Source of the DNA: Enhydrobacter sp.
GTDB taxonomy: Bacteria > Pseudomonadota > Alphaproteobacteria > Reyranellales > Reyranellaceae
Assembly (NCBI GenBank): GCA_026126105.1
Contig: JAHCJV010000001.1
Span: 124,001-188,000, forward strand
Length of the DNA: 64,000 bases
Reading direction: 5' to 3'
Shown: piece after piece, positions 35,401-44,665 of the stretch
How positions within the stretch are numbered: the stretch's first letter is position 1
Layout of the letters: each line of letters starts with the position of its first letter
Notes under the pieces: generated by a model
Seen by the model: the letters and a program-made list of their open reading frames with translations, nothing else
What the model was told of the DNA's origin: nothing
The model's database searches: none
Position numbers and translations under genes: made by a program

Positions 35401-35447
35401 CTTCCGAGTTCACCGCCATCCTGCACCACGTAAACGTAATGCCTTGA
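32409..35447 (+). CDS. Modular cellulase: CBM2-like, Calx-beta repeats and GH5 catalytic domain
   Basis: This 1012-residue protein starts with a CBM2-like cellulose-binding region (about 1-100). Three complete Calx-beta domains follow (about 104-445, each with S-x-x-E-G, G-T-L-T-F-A-A-G-E and V-x-D-D). A fourth Calx-beta begins at 446 (PTLKIGDASVVEGD) and is interrupted at about 468 by a GH5 (endoglucanase-type) domain. The acid/base is Glu627 in LHNEP and the nucleophile Glu745 in YIGEFGS. The rest of the fourth Calx-beta resumes at about 829 and ends near 922 (ATIVDDD). A 90-residue tail follows. No N-terminal signal peptide is seen, so type I secretion is likely. The start ATG 32409 follows GAGGAG. 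It would cut cellulose or related beta-glucans outside the cell. Confidence 0.9.
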   Translation: MASVDYVVTDNWGAGFVASMTVGGGSEALHGWTVEFDAAFGISSIWGAVILSHVGNHYVIGNLPWNFDVAPGGSTSFGFQAAPGPSGTTATGFAVNGTAVGENPSPTLSAGDATVSEGNSGTRDLAFTVALSSAATNPITVAYTTANGTAMAGSDYTARSGTLTFAAGETSKVVRVSVLGDKTVEPDETLSLTLSSPSGATITRGTATGTVVNDDAALPTISIGDARFAEGNAGTSGKGKFTVTLSQASTSPVTVKFSTKDGSATAGSDYVGRTGTLTFAAGETTKTIKIAAIGDSVVEPDESFRVILSNAAGATLLDGKGAGIITNDDRAASPVLRISDSGFAEGSATAPGRGTFTVTLSAPSASPVTVDFATPDGTAIAGSDYSARSGTLTFAAGETTKTIKIAAIGDSVAEADERFTVRLSNAVGATIADGKGVGTIINDDVPTLKIGDASVVEGDPGSGGTPGWLSTSGNQIVDASGNSVQIAGVNWFGFESSNLAPHGLWTRGYKDMMKQMVELGFNTIRLPFSSEMLHTTAAPNGIDFSKNPDLQGLSALQIMDKIVDYAGQVGLKIILDHHRSDSGAGTSGNGLWYDSQHSHAEWISDWEMLAARYASKPQVIGADLHNEPYNGTWGGGGPNDWAAAAEQAGNAIGDVNPDWLIFVEGVGTYGGQNYWWGGNLMGVRDRPIQLDVANKLVYSAHDYPNSIYPQPWFQGSDFPANLPAKFDQMWGYIYKENIAPVYIGEFGSKLTDPKDAPWLEAITSYLGGDLDNNGTRDIPAGDKGVSWTFWSWNPNSGDTGGILKDDWTGVNHNKLDYLKPIEFDFDDAGGGTAHADFALTLSAPATSPVTVEFHTVAGEATSADFTPVSGSVTFAAGEQSKTISIPIIADLIDEADEHFTVVLTNASGATISRATGTATIVDDDGGSAAAVAVGQTYEPDNAFASGVLTVADAQAVASSAEADPTILRLSMWPVEGDNGAAIGALHGSPDSSGATPTTSEFTAILHHVNVMP

Positions 35448-35521
35448 CGGGACGGACGTACCGGCGCACCTGCGACCAGGGCAGAATACCGCTGGCACGG
35501 ATTCTGCTGCCGGAGGGGCTC

Positions 35522-36328
35522 ATGACGACTTCAATCCGAGAGATCGACGACGCGACGATCGCCGCCTACCAGGCCGACGGCGTCGTCCTGCTGCGCGGCG
35601 TCTTCGCCGATTGGGTCGAGCCGCTGCGTGCCGGCGTCGCCGCCCTGATGGCCGATCCCAGCCCGCTCGAGCGCACCGTGAAGCCTGCGGACGGCTCGGC
35701 GCCGTTCTTCCAGGACCTCTGCAACTGGCAGCGCATTCCCGAGTTCAGATCGTTCGTGATGGACCCGCGCGGCGCGGCGATCGCCGCCGCCCTGATGCGT
35801 TCGCGCACCGCTCGCTTCTTCCATGACCACGTGCTCGTCAAGCAGGCCGGAACCAGCACGGTGACGCCGTGGCATCACGATCAGCCCTATTACTGCGTCG
35901 AGGGCCAGCAGAGCGTGAGCTTCTGGATCCCGCTGGATCCGGTGTCGCGCGACGTGGTGATGGAGTGCGTACGCGGCTCGCACCGCTGGGGCAAAGGGTT
36001 CCGGCCCATGCGCTTCAACGGTACGCGCCTGTATGCCGAGGACGATTTCGAGGAAATGCCCGACATGGAGGCGATGCGCCCGACGCTCGATCTTGCCGCC
36101 TGGGATATGGAGCCGGGCGACGCCATCGCCTTCAACTTTCGCACCTTGCATGCCGCGCCGGGCAACCCGGCGGGCACGTCGCGCCGCGTGTTCTCGGCGC
36201 GCTGGGTGGGCGACGACGCCGTCTTCGCCAAGCGCTCGGGCACGACCTCGCCGCCGTTCAAGGACCTCGCCTTCGAGGATGGCGCGCCCTTCGATGCCCC
36301 GATCTTCCCCGTCATCCACCGTTCCTAG
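35522..36328 (+). CDS. Phytanoyl-CoA dioxygenase (PhyH) family protein
   Basis: The 268-residue Fe(II)/2-oxoglutarate oxygenase has the metal motif H-x-D in TPWHHDQPYYCVEG and a distal His in FNFRTLHAAPGNP. A nearby Arg (RRVFSARWVGDD) for 2-oxoglutarate completes the double-stranded beta-helix core. PhyH members hydroxylate diverse small molecules. GGAGG sits before ATG 35522. It ends 13 bases before an importer receptor gene on the same strand, so the substrate is probably brought in by that importer. Confidence 0.9.
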   Translation: MTTSIREIDDATIAAYQADGVVLLRGVFADWVEPLRAGVAALMADPSPLERTVKPADGSAPFFQDLCNWQRIPEFRSFVMDPRGAAIAAALMRSRTARFFHDHVLVKQAGTSTVTPWHHDQPYYCVEGQQSVSFWIPLDPVSRDVVMECVRGSHRWGKGFRPMRFNGTRLYAEDDFEEMPDMEAMRPTLDLAAWDMEPGDAIAFNFRTLHAAPGNPAGTSRRVFSARWVGDDAVFAKRSGTTSPPFKDLAFEDGAPFDAPIFPVIHRS

Positions 36329-36341
36329 ACCAGGAGTTCCG

Positions 36342-37298
36342 ATGAAACCGCTTCTTGCCCTGTCCGTCGCCGCGGCGGCTGCGCTCGGCGCAGCGTCCGC
36401 GTTCGCCCAGGATACCAAGGTCAATATCGGCATCTCCGGCTGGACCGGCTTCGCGCCCCTGACCCTGGCCAAGGAAGCGGGCATCTACGCCAAGAACGGC
36501 CTCGACGTGTCGATCAAGAAGATCCCGCAAAAGGACCGCCATCTCGCGATCGCCTCGGGGGACATCCAGTGCGCCGCGACCACGGTGGAAACCTGGATCG
36601 TGTGGAACGCCAACGGCGTCGCCACCACCCAGCTCTTCAAGATGGACCAGGGCATGGGCTCGGATGGCCTGGTCGCCAAGCCCGGCATCGAGAAGGTCGA
36701 GGACCTCAAGGGCAAGACGGTCGCAGCCTCTGCCCCTGGAACCAGCCCGCACTTCTTCCTGTCGTGGGCGCTGAAGAAGGCCGGCATGAAACTGAGCGAC
36801 ATCAAGCTGGTCACGCTCGAGCCTGCGCCGGCCGCCAACGCCTTCGTGGCGGGCAACTCCGGCCTCGACGGTGCGGTGACCTACGAGCCATACCTCAGCC
36901 TGGTCCGCAACAAGCCGGAGTCCGGCAAGCTGATCGTCGACTCGCTCAGCCTTCCCGTCGTGTTCGATTCCTTCGGCTGCACACCCAAATTCATCAAGGA
37001 GAATCCCAAGGCCGTGAAGACACTGGTCGAGAGCTACTTCCAGGCGCTCGACATGATCGCCGCCGACAAGACCAAGGCCTTCACGATCATGGGTGCCGAC
37101 GTGAAGCAGACCGCCGAGCAGTTCGAGGCCTCGCAGGCCAAGATCAAGTGGGCCGACCGCGCCGCCAACGAGAAGTTCTTCAACGGCGAGATCCAGGCCT
37201 TCAACAAGGACGCGGCCGCACTGCTGCTCGAGATCGGCGTGATCAAGGCCGCTCCGTCCAATCTCGACAGCCTGTACGACACGAGCTTCCTGAAGTGA
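36342..37298 (+). CDS. ABC transporter substrate-binding protein, NitT/TauT type
   Basis: The 318-residue receptor has a 22-residue signal (MKPLLALSVAAAAALGAASAFA). The NMT1/TauA-like fold starts VNIGISGWTGFAPLTLAKEAGIYAKNGLDV, then has DGLVAKPGIEKVEDLKGKTVAASAPGTSPHF and the lobe-2 stretch GAVTYEPYLSLVRN. The downstream permease and ATPase complete the importer. The class carries sulfonates, pyrimidine precursors or similar, and the linked PhyH oxygenase fits an organic substrate. CAGGAG precedes ATG 36342. Confidence 0.9.
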   Translation: MKPLLALSVAAAAALGAASAFAQDTKVNIGISGWTGFAPLTLAKEAGIYAKNGLDVSIKKIPQKDRHLAIASGDIQCAATTVETWIVWNANGVATTQLFKMDQGMGSDGLVAKPGIEKVEDLKGKTVAASAPGTSPHFFLSWALKKAGMKLSDIKLVTLEPAPAANAFVAGNSGLDGAVTYEPYLSLVRNKPESGKLIVDSLSLPVVFDSFGCTPKFIKENPKAVKTLVESYFQALDMIAADKTKAFTIMGADVKQTAEQFEASQAKIKWADRAANEKFFNGEIQAFNKDAAALLLEIGVIKAAPSNLDSLYDTSFLK

Positions 37299-37310
37299 GG
37301 ATTGCCTGAC

Positions 37311-38096
37311 GTGAGTCGGCGTCCCGGCCTGTTCGTCCCCGTCCCGCGCGGGCAACGGATCGGGCTGGGCATCGCCTTTTTCGTGTTGTTCGTGACGATG
37401 TGGTGGTTGCTCACCGCCTCTGGGGCGGTGCCGCCCCAGTTCCTCGCGTCTCCGCCGCAGACGCTTGCGGCGGCGTGGGAGCTCTTCGCCAAGTTCAACT
37501 TCGGTCACGACGTCGGCATGACGATCTGGCGGGTGGTCGGCGGCTTCCTGCTCGCCGCCGCGATCGCCGTGCCGCTCGGCATCGCGATGGGCGCCTGGAA
37601 GCCGGTCGAGGCCTTCTTCGAGCCGTTCGTGTCGTTCGCGCGCTACCTGCCGGCCTCGGCCTTCGTGCCGCTCCTGATCCTGTGGGTCGGCATCGGCGAG
37701 AGCCAGAAGCTTGCGGTGATCTTTCTCGGCTGCTTTTTCCAGCTCACGCTCATGATCGCCATGATCGTTTCCGGCACGCGGCGCGATCTCGTCGAGGCGG
37801 CCTACACCCTGGGTTCTACGCAGGGCGGAATCGTCCGCCATGTGCTGCTGCCGGGGGCGGCGCCGGAGATCGCCGAAGCCTTGCGCCAAGTACTGGGGCT
37901 GGGCTGGACCTACATAATTGTCGCCGAGCTGATCGGCGCCTCGTCGGGTATCGGCCATATGATCACCGACAGCCAAGCGCTGATGGCGACCGAGAACATC
38001 ATCTCCGGCATCGTCGTGATCGGCCTGGTCGGCCTCGTGACCGACCTGTTGTTCAAGCATGCCAACCGCAAGCTGTTCGCCTGGAGCTATCTTTAG
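37311..38096 (+). CDS. ABC transporter permease, TauC/SsuC type
   Basis: The 261-residue inner-membrane protein has an N-terminal helix (RIGLGIAFFVLFVTMWWLLTASG) and the family sequence VPPQFLASPPQTLAAAWELF. The EAA loop is VEAAYTLGSTQGGIVRHVLLPGAAPEIAEALRQVLGLGWTYIIVAELIGA. GTG 37311 is preferred for its GAGG 9 bases upstream. Its stop overlaps the GTG of the ATPase gene (TAGTG). Confidence 0.9.
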   Translation: MSRRPGLFVPVPRGQRIGLGIAFFVLFVTMWWLLTASGAVPPQFLASPPQTLAAAWELFAKFNFGHDVGMTIWRVVGGFLLAAAIAVPLGIAMGAWKPVEAFFEPFVSFARYLPASAFVPLLILWVGIGESQKLAVIFLGCFFQLTLMIAMIVSGTRRDLVEAAYTLGSTQGGIVRHVLLPGAAPEIAEALRQVLGLGWTYIIVAELIGASSGIGHMITDSQALMATENIISGIVVIGLVGLVTDLLFKHANRKLFAWSYL

Positions 38097-38878
38097 TGAG
38101 CCGCCTTTCGATCCGGGGCGTCGGCAAGACCTTCGCCGGCGTGAATGGCGGTACGCCGACCCAGGCGTTGCTGCCGGTCAGCCTGGAGGTCGAGGACAAT
38201 GCCTTCATCACCATCCTGGGCCTGTCGGGTTGCGGCAAGTCGACCCTGCTGCGACTGGTCGCCGGGCTGGAGGAGCCGAGCATTGGCGAGATCCTGCTCG
38301 ACGGCACGGCTGTCGCCGGGCCGGGCGCCGATCGTGGCGTGGTGTTCCAGAGTTACACGCTCTTCCCGTGGCTGAACGTGCGCCAGAACATCTGCTTCGG
38401 CCTGCGCCAGAAGGGGATGGCGGCGGCGCAGCAGCGCGAGATCAGCGAGCATTTCATTGCCGAGATCGGCCTGCGCGGCTTCGAGGAGCATTTCCCCAAG
38501 CAGCTGAGCGGCGGCATGCAGCAACGGGTCGCGATCGCCCGCGCGCTGGCCAACGATCCCAAGATCCTGCTGCTCGACGAGCCGTTCGGTGCGCTCGACA
38601 ACCAGACCCGTGTCCTGATGCAGGAGCTGCTGCTCGGCATCTGGGAACGCGACCGGAAGACGGTGCTGTTCGTCACTCACGACATCGAGGAGGCGATCTT
38701 CATGGCAAGCCGGGTCGTAGTCTTCACCCGCCGTCCGGGGCGGATCAAGAGCGAGGTGCCGGTCGACCTTCCGCATCCGCGCCACTACACGATCAAGACC
38801 GCACCCGAGTTCGTGGCCCTGAAGGCGCGGCTCACGGAGGAAATCCGTGCCGAGTCGCTCGCTGCTGCTGCGGCGTAG
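38096..38878 (+). CDS. ABC transporter ATP-binding protein, TauB/SsuB type
   Basis: The 260-residue ATPase has Walker [10 protein letters not shown]-loop [14 protein letters not shown], signature [14 protein letters not shown], Walker [13 protein letters not shown] and H-loop [17 protein letters not shown]. It ends with the usual [11 protein letters not shown] stretch of this subclass. The start is GTG 38096, coupled to the permease stop. It converges on hutU with a 9-base gap and no terminator hairpin that I can see. Confidence 0.93.
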   Translation: MSRLSIRGVGKTFAGVNGGTPTQALLPVSLEVEDNAFITILGLSGCGKSTLLRLVAGLEEPSIGEILLDGTAVAGPGADRGVVFQSYTLFPWLNVRQNICFGLRQKGMAAAQQREISEHFIAEIGLRGFEEHFPKQLSGGMQQRVAIARALANDPKILLLDEPFGALDNQTRVLMQELLLGIWERDRKTVLFVTHDIEEAIFMASRVVVFTRRPGRIKSEVPVDLPHPRHYTIKTAPEFVALKARLTEEIRAESLAAAAA

Positions 38879-38887
38879 TCCGGGAGA

Positions 38888-40549
38888 TTAGAGACTGGGG
38901 AGATTCAAGCCCTTCTCCTGCGCGCACTCGATCGCGGTCTCGTAGCCCGCGTCGGCGTGGCGCATCACGCCCGTCGCCGGATCGTTCCAGAGCACACGCG
39001 CGATCCGCCTCGCTGCTTCCGGCGTGCCGTCGCAGACGATCACCATGCCGGCGTGCTGCGAGTAGCCGATGCCGACGCCACCGCCATGATGCAGCGACAC
39101 CCAGGTCGCCCCCGAGGCGCAGTTCAGCAGCGCGTTGAGCATCGGCCAGTCGGACACCGCATCGCTGCCGTCCTTCATCGACTCGGTCTCGCGATTGGGG
39201 CTGGCGACTGACCCCGAATCGAGATGATCGCGGCCGATCACGATCGGCGCCTTGAGCTCGCCCGTGGCCACCATCTCGTTGAAGGCAAGGCCGAGGCGGT
39301 CGCGATCGCCGAGGCCGACCCAGCAGATGCGTGCCGGCAGGCCCTGGAACTTGATCCGCTTGCGCGCCATGTCGAGCCAGTTGTGCAGGTGCGTGTTGTC
39401 GGGCAGCAGCTCCTTCACCTTCTCGTCGGTGCGATAGATGTCCTCGGGATCGCCCGACAGGGCGGCCCAGCGGAACGGCCCGATGCCGCGGCAGAACAGC
39501 GGCCGCACATAGGCCGGCACGAAGCCGGGGAAGGCGAAGGCGTCGTCCACCCCTTCCTCGAGGGCCATCTGGCGGATGTTGTTGCCGTAATCGACGGTCG
39601 GCACGCCGAGCTTGTGGAACTCGAGCATGGCGCGGACATGCGCCGCCATCGACTTCTTCGCTGCCTTCGCCACGCCGGAGGGATCGCGGCTGCGGCGATC
39701 CTCCCAGTCCGCAAGACTCCAGCCCGCCGGCAGATAGCCGTTGCCCGGATCGTGTGCCGACGTCTGGTCGGTGACGCAGTCAGGCCGCACGCCGCGGCGC
39801 AGCAGCTCGGGCAGGATCTCGGCCGCATTGCCGAGCAGCGCGACCGATGTGGGCTTCCTGTCCGCCGTCGAGCGCTGGATGATCGCCAGCGCGTCGTCGA
39901 GATCCCTGGCCCGGCAGTCGACATAGCCGGTGCGCAGGCGGAACTCGATGCTGCTCGGCCGGCATTCGATGGCAAGACAGGAAGCGCCGGCCATCGTGGC
40001 CGCCAAAGGCTGGGCGCCGCCCATGCCGCCCAGGCCCGCGGTCAGGATCCAGCGGCCGGCGAGGCTGCCGCCATAGTGCTGGCGGCCCATCTCGACGAAG
40101 GTCTCGTAGGTGCCCTGCACGATGCCCTGGCTGCCGATATAGATCCACGAGCCGGCCGTCATCTGGCCGAACATCATCAGGCCCTTTCGGTCGAGCTCGT
40201 TGAAATGCTCCAGGGTCGCCCAATGCGGCACGAGATTGGAGTTGGCGATCAGCACGCGCGGCGCATCGGCGTGGGTGCGGAACACGCCGACCGGCTTGCC
40301 CGACTGCACGAGCAGCGTCTGGTCGTCTTCGAGGCTGCGCAGCGAGGCCACGATGCGGTCGAAGCTCTGCCAGTCGCGCGCGGCACGGCCGACGCCGCCG
40401 TAGACCACCAGCTCGCTCGGCTTCTCGGCGACATCGGGGTCGAGGTTGTTCATCAGCATGCGCAGCGGCGCCTCGGTGAGCCAGCTCTTGGCCGACAAGG
40501 TCGTGCCGTGCGGCGCACGGATCTGGCGGTCGTTGTCGATGCGGCTCAT
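38888..40549 (-). CDS. hutU: Urocanate hydratase
   Basis: HutU adds water to urocanate to form imidazolone propionate, the second step of histidine degradation, using tightly bound NAD+ as electrophile. The 553-residue length and landmarks match the family: the start [31 protein letters not shown], then [31 protein letters not shown], and the NAD/active-site Cys area [22 protein letters not shown]. The C-terminal [26 protein letters not shown] also matches. It starts 9 bases after the hutH stop. Confidence 0.97.
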   Translation of the reverse strand: MSRIDNDRQIRAPHGTTLSAKSWLTEAPLRMLMNNLDPDVAEKPSELVVYGGVGRAARDWQSFDRIVASLRSLEDDQTLLVQSGKPVGVFRTHADAPRVLIANSNLVPHWATLEHFNELDRKGLMMFGQMTAGSWIYIGSQGIVQGTYETFVEMGRQHYGGSLAGRWILTAGLGGMGGAQPLAATMAGASCLAIECRPSSIEFRLRTGYVDCRARDLDDALAIIQRSTADRKPTSVALLGNAAEILPELLRRGVRPDCVTDQTSAHDPGNGYLPAGWSLADWEDRRSRDPSGVAKAAKKSMAAHVRAMLEFHKLGVPTVDYGNNIRQMALEEGVDDAFAFPGFVPAYVRPLFCRGIGPFRWAALSGDPEDIYRTDEKVKELLPDNTHLHNWLDMARKRIKFQGLPARICWVGLGDRDRLGLAFNEMVATGELKAPIVIGRDHLDSGSVASPNRETESMKDGSDAVSDWPMLNALLNCASGATWVSLHHGGGVGIGYSQHAGMVIVCDGTPEAARRIARVLWNDPATGVMRHADAGYETAIECAQEKGLNLPSL

Positions 40550-40558
40550 GGGTCCTCG

Positions 40559-42079
40559 TCAGGCGCAAAGGGTCGGCAGGCGGTCGAGGCCGGCGGCTTC
40601 GACGACCACGCGGCTGCGGATCATCCGGGTCGCGGCCTGCTGGTCCGGATGCAAGGCGCGGTCCTCCTCGAGATGCGGCACTTCGCGGCGCAGGAGAGTG
40701 CGCACGGCTTCGAGCGGAGGACTGGAGGCAAGCGGGCGGTGGAAGTCGCAGCCTTGCGCGGCCGCAAGCAATTCGATGGCGATCACCGTTCCGGCGTTGT
40801 CGGCCATGTCCATCAGCCGGCGTGCGCCGTGCGCGGCCATCGAGACATGGTCTTCCTGGTTGGCCGAGGTCGGGATCGAATCGACGCTGGCCGGATACGC
40901 GCGCTGCTTGTTCTCCGACACCAGCGCCGCCGCCGTGACCTGCGGGATCATGAAGCCGGAGTTCAGGCCCGGCCTCGGTGTCAGGAAAGCGGGCAGGCCC
41001 GACAGGGCGGGATCGACCAGCATGGCGATGCGGCGCTCGGCCAGCGAGCCGATCTCGCAGAGTGCGAGGGCGATCGTGTCGGCGGCGAATGCCACCGGCT
41101 CGGCGTGGAAGTTGCCGCCGGAGAGCGCCTCGCCCGTCTCGGAGAAGATCAGCGGATTGTCGGTGACGCCATTGGCCTCGGTCTCGAGCGTTGTCGCCGC
41201 CTGGCGCAGCAGGTCGAGCACCGCGCCCATGACCTGCGGCTGGCAGCGCAGGCAGTACGGGTCCTGGACCCGCTCGTCGCCGACGAGATGCGAGGCGCGA
41301 ATGGCCGAGCCGGACATCAGGCCACGCAGCGCGTCGGCCGTGTCGATCTGGCCGCGATGGCGCCGCAGGCGGTGGATGCGCGGGTCGAACGGCGCGTCGG
41401 AGCCGCGCGCCGCATCGGTCGACAGGGCGCCGGTGACCAGCGCCGACTGGAACAGCGTCTCGGTCTCGAACAGGGCCGCCAGGGCATAGGCGGTCGAGAA
41501 TTGCGTGCCATTCAGCAGCGCCAGCCCTTCCTTTGCGCCGAGCGCCAGCGGCTGCAGGCCCGCATCGGCGAGCGCTTTCGCGGCCGGCACGACCTCGCCG
41601 CGGACGATCATCTCGCCGACACCGATCATGGTCGCCGACATATGGGCCAGTGGCGCGAGATCGCCCGAGGCGCCGACCGAGCCCTGGCACGGCACGATGG
41701 GCGTCAGTCCTCTCGCAAGCAGCGCCTCCAGCAGGCGCACCGTCTCCAGCCGCACGCCCGATGCGCCCTGCGACAGGCTGGCGAGCTTGAGCGCCATCAT
41801 CAGCCGCGCGACCGGAAGCGGCATCGGCGCGCCTGCGCCTGCCGAATGCGACAGCACGATGTTGCGCTGGAGCGTGGCGAGGTCCGGCGGCGGGATGTGG
41901 ACGCTGGCGAGCTTACCGAAACCGGTGTTGATGCCGTATACGGGCACACCCCTGGCGATGATTGCCGCCACGGCATCCGCCGATCGCTGGATCACCGCAT
42001 GGCACGCGGGATCGAGCGTGGGCACTGCCCCGCGATAGATGTCGCGCCAGCCGCGTAACGTCATCTCTCCGGGAATCAC
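40559..42079 (-). CDS. hutH: Histidine ammonia-lyase
   Basis: HutH deaminates histidine to urocanate. The 506-residue protein has Ala137-Ser138-Gly139 in [17 protein letters not shown], which cyclise to the MIO electrophile. It also has [11 protein letters not shown] near residue 48, the [12 protein letters not shown] motif, and [14 protein letters not shown]. It is upstream of hutU in one transcription unit. ATG 42079 (MIPGEM) or ATG 42064 may be the start. hutI, hutG, hutF and hutC are not in the window, so the pathway must be completed elsewhere. Confidence 0.97.
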   Translation of the reverse strand: MIPGEMTLRGWRDIYRGAVPTLDPACHAVIQRSADAVAAIIARGVPVYGINTGFGKLASVHIPPPDLATLQRNIVLSHSAGAGAPMPLPVARLMMALKLASLSQGASGVRLETVRLLEALLARGLTPIVPCQGSVGASGDLAPLAHMSATMIGVGEMIVRGEVVPAAKALADAGLQPLALGAKEGLALLNGTQFSTAYALAALFETETLFQSALVTGALSTDAARGSDAPFDPRIHRLRRHRGQIDTADALRGLMSGSAIRASHLVGDERVQDPYCLRCQPQVMGAVLDLLRQAATTLETEANGVTDNPLIFSETGEALSGGNFHAEPVAFAADTIALALCEIGSLAERRIAMLVDPALSGLPAFLTPRPGLNSGFMIPQVTAAALVSENKQRAYPASVDSIPTSANQEDHVSMAAHGARRLMDMADNAGTVIAIELLAAAQGCDFHRPLASSPPLEAVRTLLRREVPHLEEDRALHPDQQAATRMIRSRVVVEAAGLDRLPTLCA

Positions 42080-42109
42080 TGGCGCCTCCAGACCTGCTGT
42101 TGCCAGGCC

Positions 42110-43702
42110 TCACGGATCGATCAGCACACCGGGATTCATCATTCCCTTCGGGTCGAGTTCGCGCTTGGCGCCGCGCAGCGCCTTCGCGAACAGCTCGGGG
42201 CGCTGCTTGTCGTAGAATGGCCGATGGAAGCGTCCGACGGCGTGATGGTGGGTGGTCGTGCCGCCGTGCTCGACAGTCGCAGCAGTGCAGGTCGACAGCA
42301 CCTCCATGAACTGCTCGAGCCCCTTCGCCTTGTCGACCATGCCGCCGAAGGTGAAATAGAGGCACGGCCCGTCGGGATAGACATGCGTGAAGCGGCAAGT
42401 GACGGTGCCCTCGCGGCCGGTCACGCGCTTGATCGTCTCCCTTGTGATCTTCGTGATCTTCGCGTGGAAGTCCGGCACGCGTTCCCAAGTCATCGCGGTC
42501 TCGAAGGTCGAGGAGAGAATGCCGCGCGCCACGGCATGCTCGCCGTAATGCGGCGCCCGGATGAAACGGTTGCGCCACGCGCCGGCCGCGCCGGAGCGGT
42601 GGGCGTTCGCGTCGTCCGGATCGGATCGGTCGGCCACGCCGCCGTGGTCGCCGCAGATCTCCAGCGTGCGCTTCATCCAGGCATCGAGCGGGTGGTCGGC
42701 GGATTCGAACGCCAGGACGAGCACGGCCTCCTCGTTGGTCCACGAGATACCGGGCAAAGCTTCGCGCGCCTCGAGCAGGCGGCAATTGGCGGGGTAGAGG
42801 CCCGCCTGCGTGATGCCGCGCACCGCCTCGGCGCCGGCGAAGAAATCCTTGAAGCGCACCGAGGCCGAGGACCTGAAGGTCGGCTTCATGCGCAGACGCA
42901 CCCAGGCTTCGGTGATGATGCCCAGGATGCCCTCGGAGCCGAGGACCATGCGGTCGGGACTGGGACCGGCGCCGGAGCCCGGCAGGCGCCGAGTCTCCAT
43001 CGCGCCGGCCGGCGTGATCATGCGCGTGCTTTCCACGAAATCGTCGATGTGGGTGTAGAGCGTGGCGTAATGCCCGCCTGAGCGCGTGGCGATCCAGCCG
43101 CCGAGCGTCGAGCATCGATAGGCCTGCATGTAGTGGCGCATCGTGAGCGGGGTCTTGCGCAGGCCGTCCTCGATCGCAGGCCCATAGATGCCGCCCTGGA
43201 TGCGTGCGGCCTGGCTCACCTCGTCTACTTCCAGAATCTTGTCCATGTGGCGCATGGAGATCGTCACGACCTTGTCGAACGAAGCCTGCGGCTCGATGCC
43301 CTTTACGACCGATGAGCCGCCGCCGTAGGGAATTGCCTTGGCACCGATCGAATCGCACCATTCGAGCACGCGGACGATGTCCTGCTCGTTCTCCGGAAAT
43401 GCCACCGCGTCGGGCGGGTTGGGCACCGATCGCATGAACATGCGCCAGGTATCGAAGCCCGCTTTGCCATAGGAGTGTTCGAGCCGGGTCAGGTGATCGT
43501 CTCGAACGATCGATTGCAGCGCCGCGGGTATTTCGACCCGTGGCTTGCGCAGAGTGATCTCCTCCGGCTTGGGCGCCGGGGTCACATCGAATCCTGGGAC
43601 CCGGTAACGCTCCGCGAGTTCCGCCTCCCACGGCATGATCTCGTCGGCCGACAGATCTTCGTCGGCATAGCCCCACGCATAGAACTTCTTCTGGCGTCTC
43701 AT
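42110..43702 (-). CDS. FAD-binding oxidase, alkyl-DHAP synthase (AGPS)-like
   Basis: The 530-residue protein has the PCMH FAD-binding domain (PNPPDAVAFPENEQDIVRVLEWCDSIGAKAIPYGGGSSVVKGIEP; LGGWIATRSGGHYATLYTHIDDFVES). The C-terminal cap ends GGTTTHHHAVGRFHR, whose His cluster is characteristic of alkyldihydroxyacetonephosphate-synthase-like enzymes. A short N-terminal KKFYAWGYADEDLSADEI resembles AGPS too. The bacterial role is unclear, since ether-lipid synthesis is not expected here. Same-strand placement 30 bases upstream of hutH and 49 downstream of a TauD-like gene suggests one unit. Confidence 0.85.
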   Translation of the reverse strand: MRRQKKFYAWGYADEDLSADEIMPWEAELAERYRVPGFDVTPAPKPEEITLRKPRVEIPAALQSIVRDDHLTRLEHSYGKAGFDTWRMFMRSVPNPPDAVAFPENEQDIVRVLEWCDSIGAKAIPYGGGSSVVKGIEPQASFDKVVTISMRHMDKILEVDEVSQAARIQGGIYGPAIEDGLRKTPLTMRHYMQAYRCSTLGGWIATRSGGHYATLYTHIDDFVESTRMITPAGAMETRRLPGSGAGPSPDRMVLGSEGILGIITEAWVRLRMKPTFRSSASVRFKDFFAGAEAVRGITQAGLYPANCRLLEAREALPGISWTNEEAVLVLAFESADHPLDAWMKRTLEICGDHGGVADRSDPDDANAHRSGAAGAWRNRFIRAPHYGEHAVARGILSSTFETAMTWERVPDFHAKITKITRETIKRVTGREGTVTCRFTHVYPDGPCLYFTFGGMVDKAKGLEQFMEVLSTCTAATVEHGGTTTHHHAVGRFHRPFYDKQRPELFAKALRGAKRELDPKGMMNPGVLIDP

Positions 43703-43751
43703 GGCGTTTCCTTTTCTTTGTCTTGTCGCCGCGCGCGAGCAGCGTTCCCGC

Positions 43752-44618
43752 TCACGCGGCGAAAGCGATGGGCGTGCCGCTGCCCTTGATCTGGGTGCGA
43801 TGCATGATGCGCCGCGCCTCGCCGTCGAACGGGTCGCGACGATGCATGGTCGACCGATTGTCCCACATCACGAGGTCGCCGAGCCGCCAGACGTGCTCAT
43901 AAAGGAACTGGGGCTGGGTGCAGTGCGCCCACAGCTCCTCCAGCAGGGCGTCGGACTCCTCGCGCGGGAGGCCCTCGATGTAGGAGTTGCGCCGCCGCCC
44001 GAGGTAAAGGGTCGGCCGGCCGTTGGCAGGATGCTTCAGGATCGCGGGATGCCAGGCGCCGGGCGCGGCGAACGGATCGTCGGTCGGTGTTACGCCCTGG
44101 CGCAGGTAACCGCCCGAATTGTAGGTGCCGTCATGCTTGACGCGGCGGCTGCCGAGACGTTGGCGCAGCGCCGTGGGCAGCGCGTCGCAGGCCGCCTGCA
44201 TGCCGCAGAACCACGTGTTGCCGCCGGTCGGCGGTATCTCGAGGGCATAGAGCATCGAGGCATCGGGCGGCTTGTCGAGATAGCTCATGTCGGTGTGCCA
44301 CACCGCCTCGCCGGCGCCGAGCGCGCCGATCGGATCGCCATTCTTGTCGAGCACGTTCGACACGACATAAACCTCGGGAAAGCCGGGCGGACTGATCCGG
44401 CCACGCTCCTGATTGGGCGGCGGGTCGAGCTCCCCGAAGCGCCGGCTGAAAGACAGCAGGTCGTCGTCGTCGAGCTGCTGGCCGCGCAGCAGGATCACCG
44501 AGTGCTGGTGCCATGTGCGTTCCACGGCGGCGAACTCCGCCTCGCTCATGGTCTTCAAATCGACGCCGATCACCTCTGCGCCGACGGCGTCGGTCAGCGG
44601 ACGTACCGTCACAGCCAT
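43752..44618 (-). CDS. TauD/TfdA-family Fe(II)/2-oxoglutarate dioxygenase
   Basis: The 288-residue oxygenase has the H-x-D motif in AVWHTDMSYLDKPP and the distal His in WDNRSTMHRRDPFDGEARRIMHRTQ, with the Arg that binds 2-oxoglutarate. The family start RPLTDAVGAEVIGVDLKTMSE is clear. Members cleave taurine, 2,4-D and other sulfonates or ethers. ATG 44618 follows GGAGGG. It appears to be the first gene of a unit reading through the AGPS-like gene into hutH-hutU, so a histidine-derived substrate (for example a betaine or hydroxylated derivative) is possible but unproven. Confidence 0.9.
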   Translation of the reverse strand: MAVTVRPLTDAVGAEVIGVDLKTMSEAEFAAVERTWHQHSVILLRGQQLDDDDLLSFSRRFGELDPPPNQERGRISPPGFPEVYVVSNVLDKNGDPIGALGAGEAVWHTDMSYLDKPPDASMLYALEIPPTGGNTWFCGMQAACDALPTALRQRLGSRRVKHDGTYNSGGYLRQGVTPTDDPFAAPGAWHPAILKHPANGRPTLYLGRRRNSYIEGLPREESDALLEELWAHCTQPQFLYEHVWRLGDLVMWDNRSTMHRRDPFDGEARRIMHRTQIKGSGTPIAFAA

Positions 44619-44665
44619 CGAACCCTCCGTTCCTGGCGGAATGATCGACCGCCGGCAAGCCGCGA

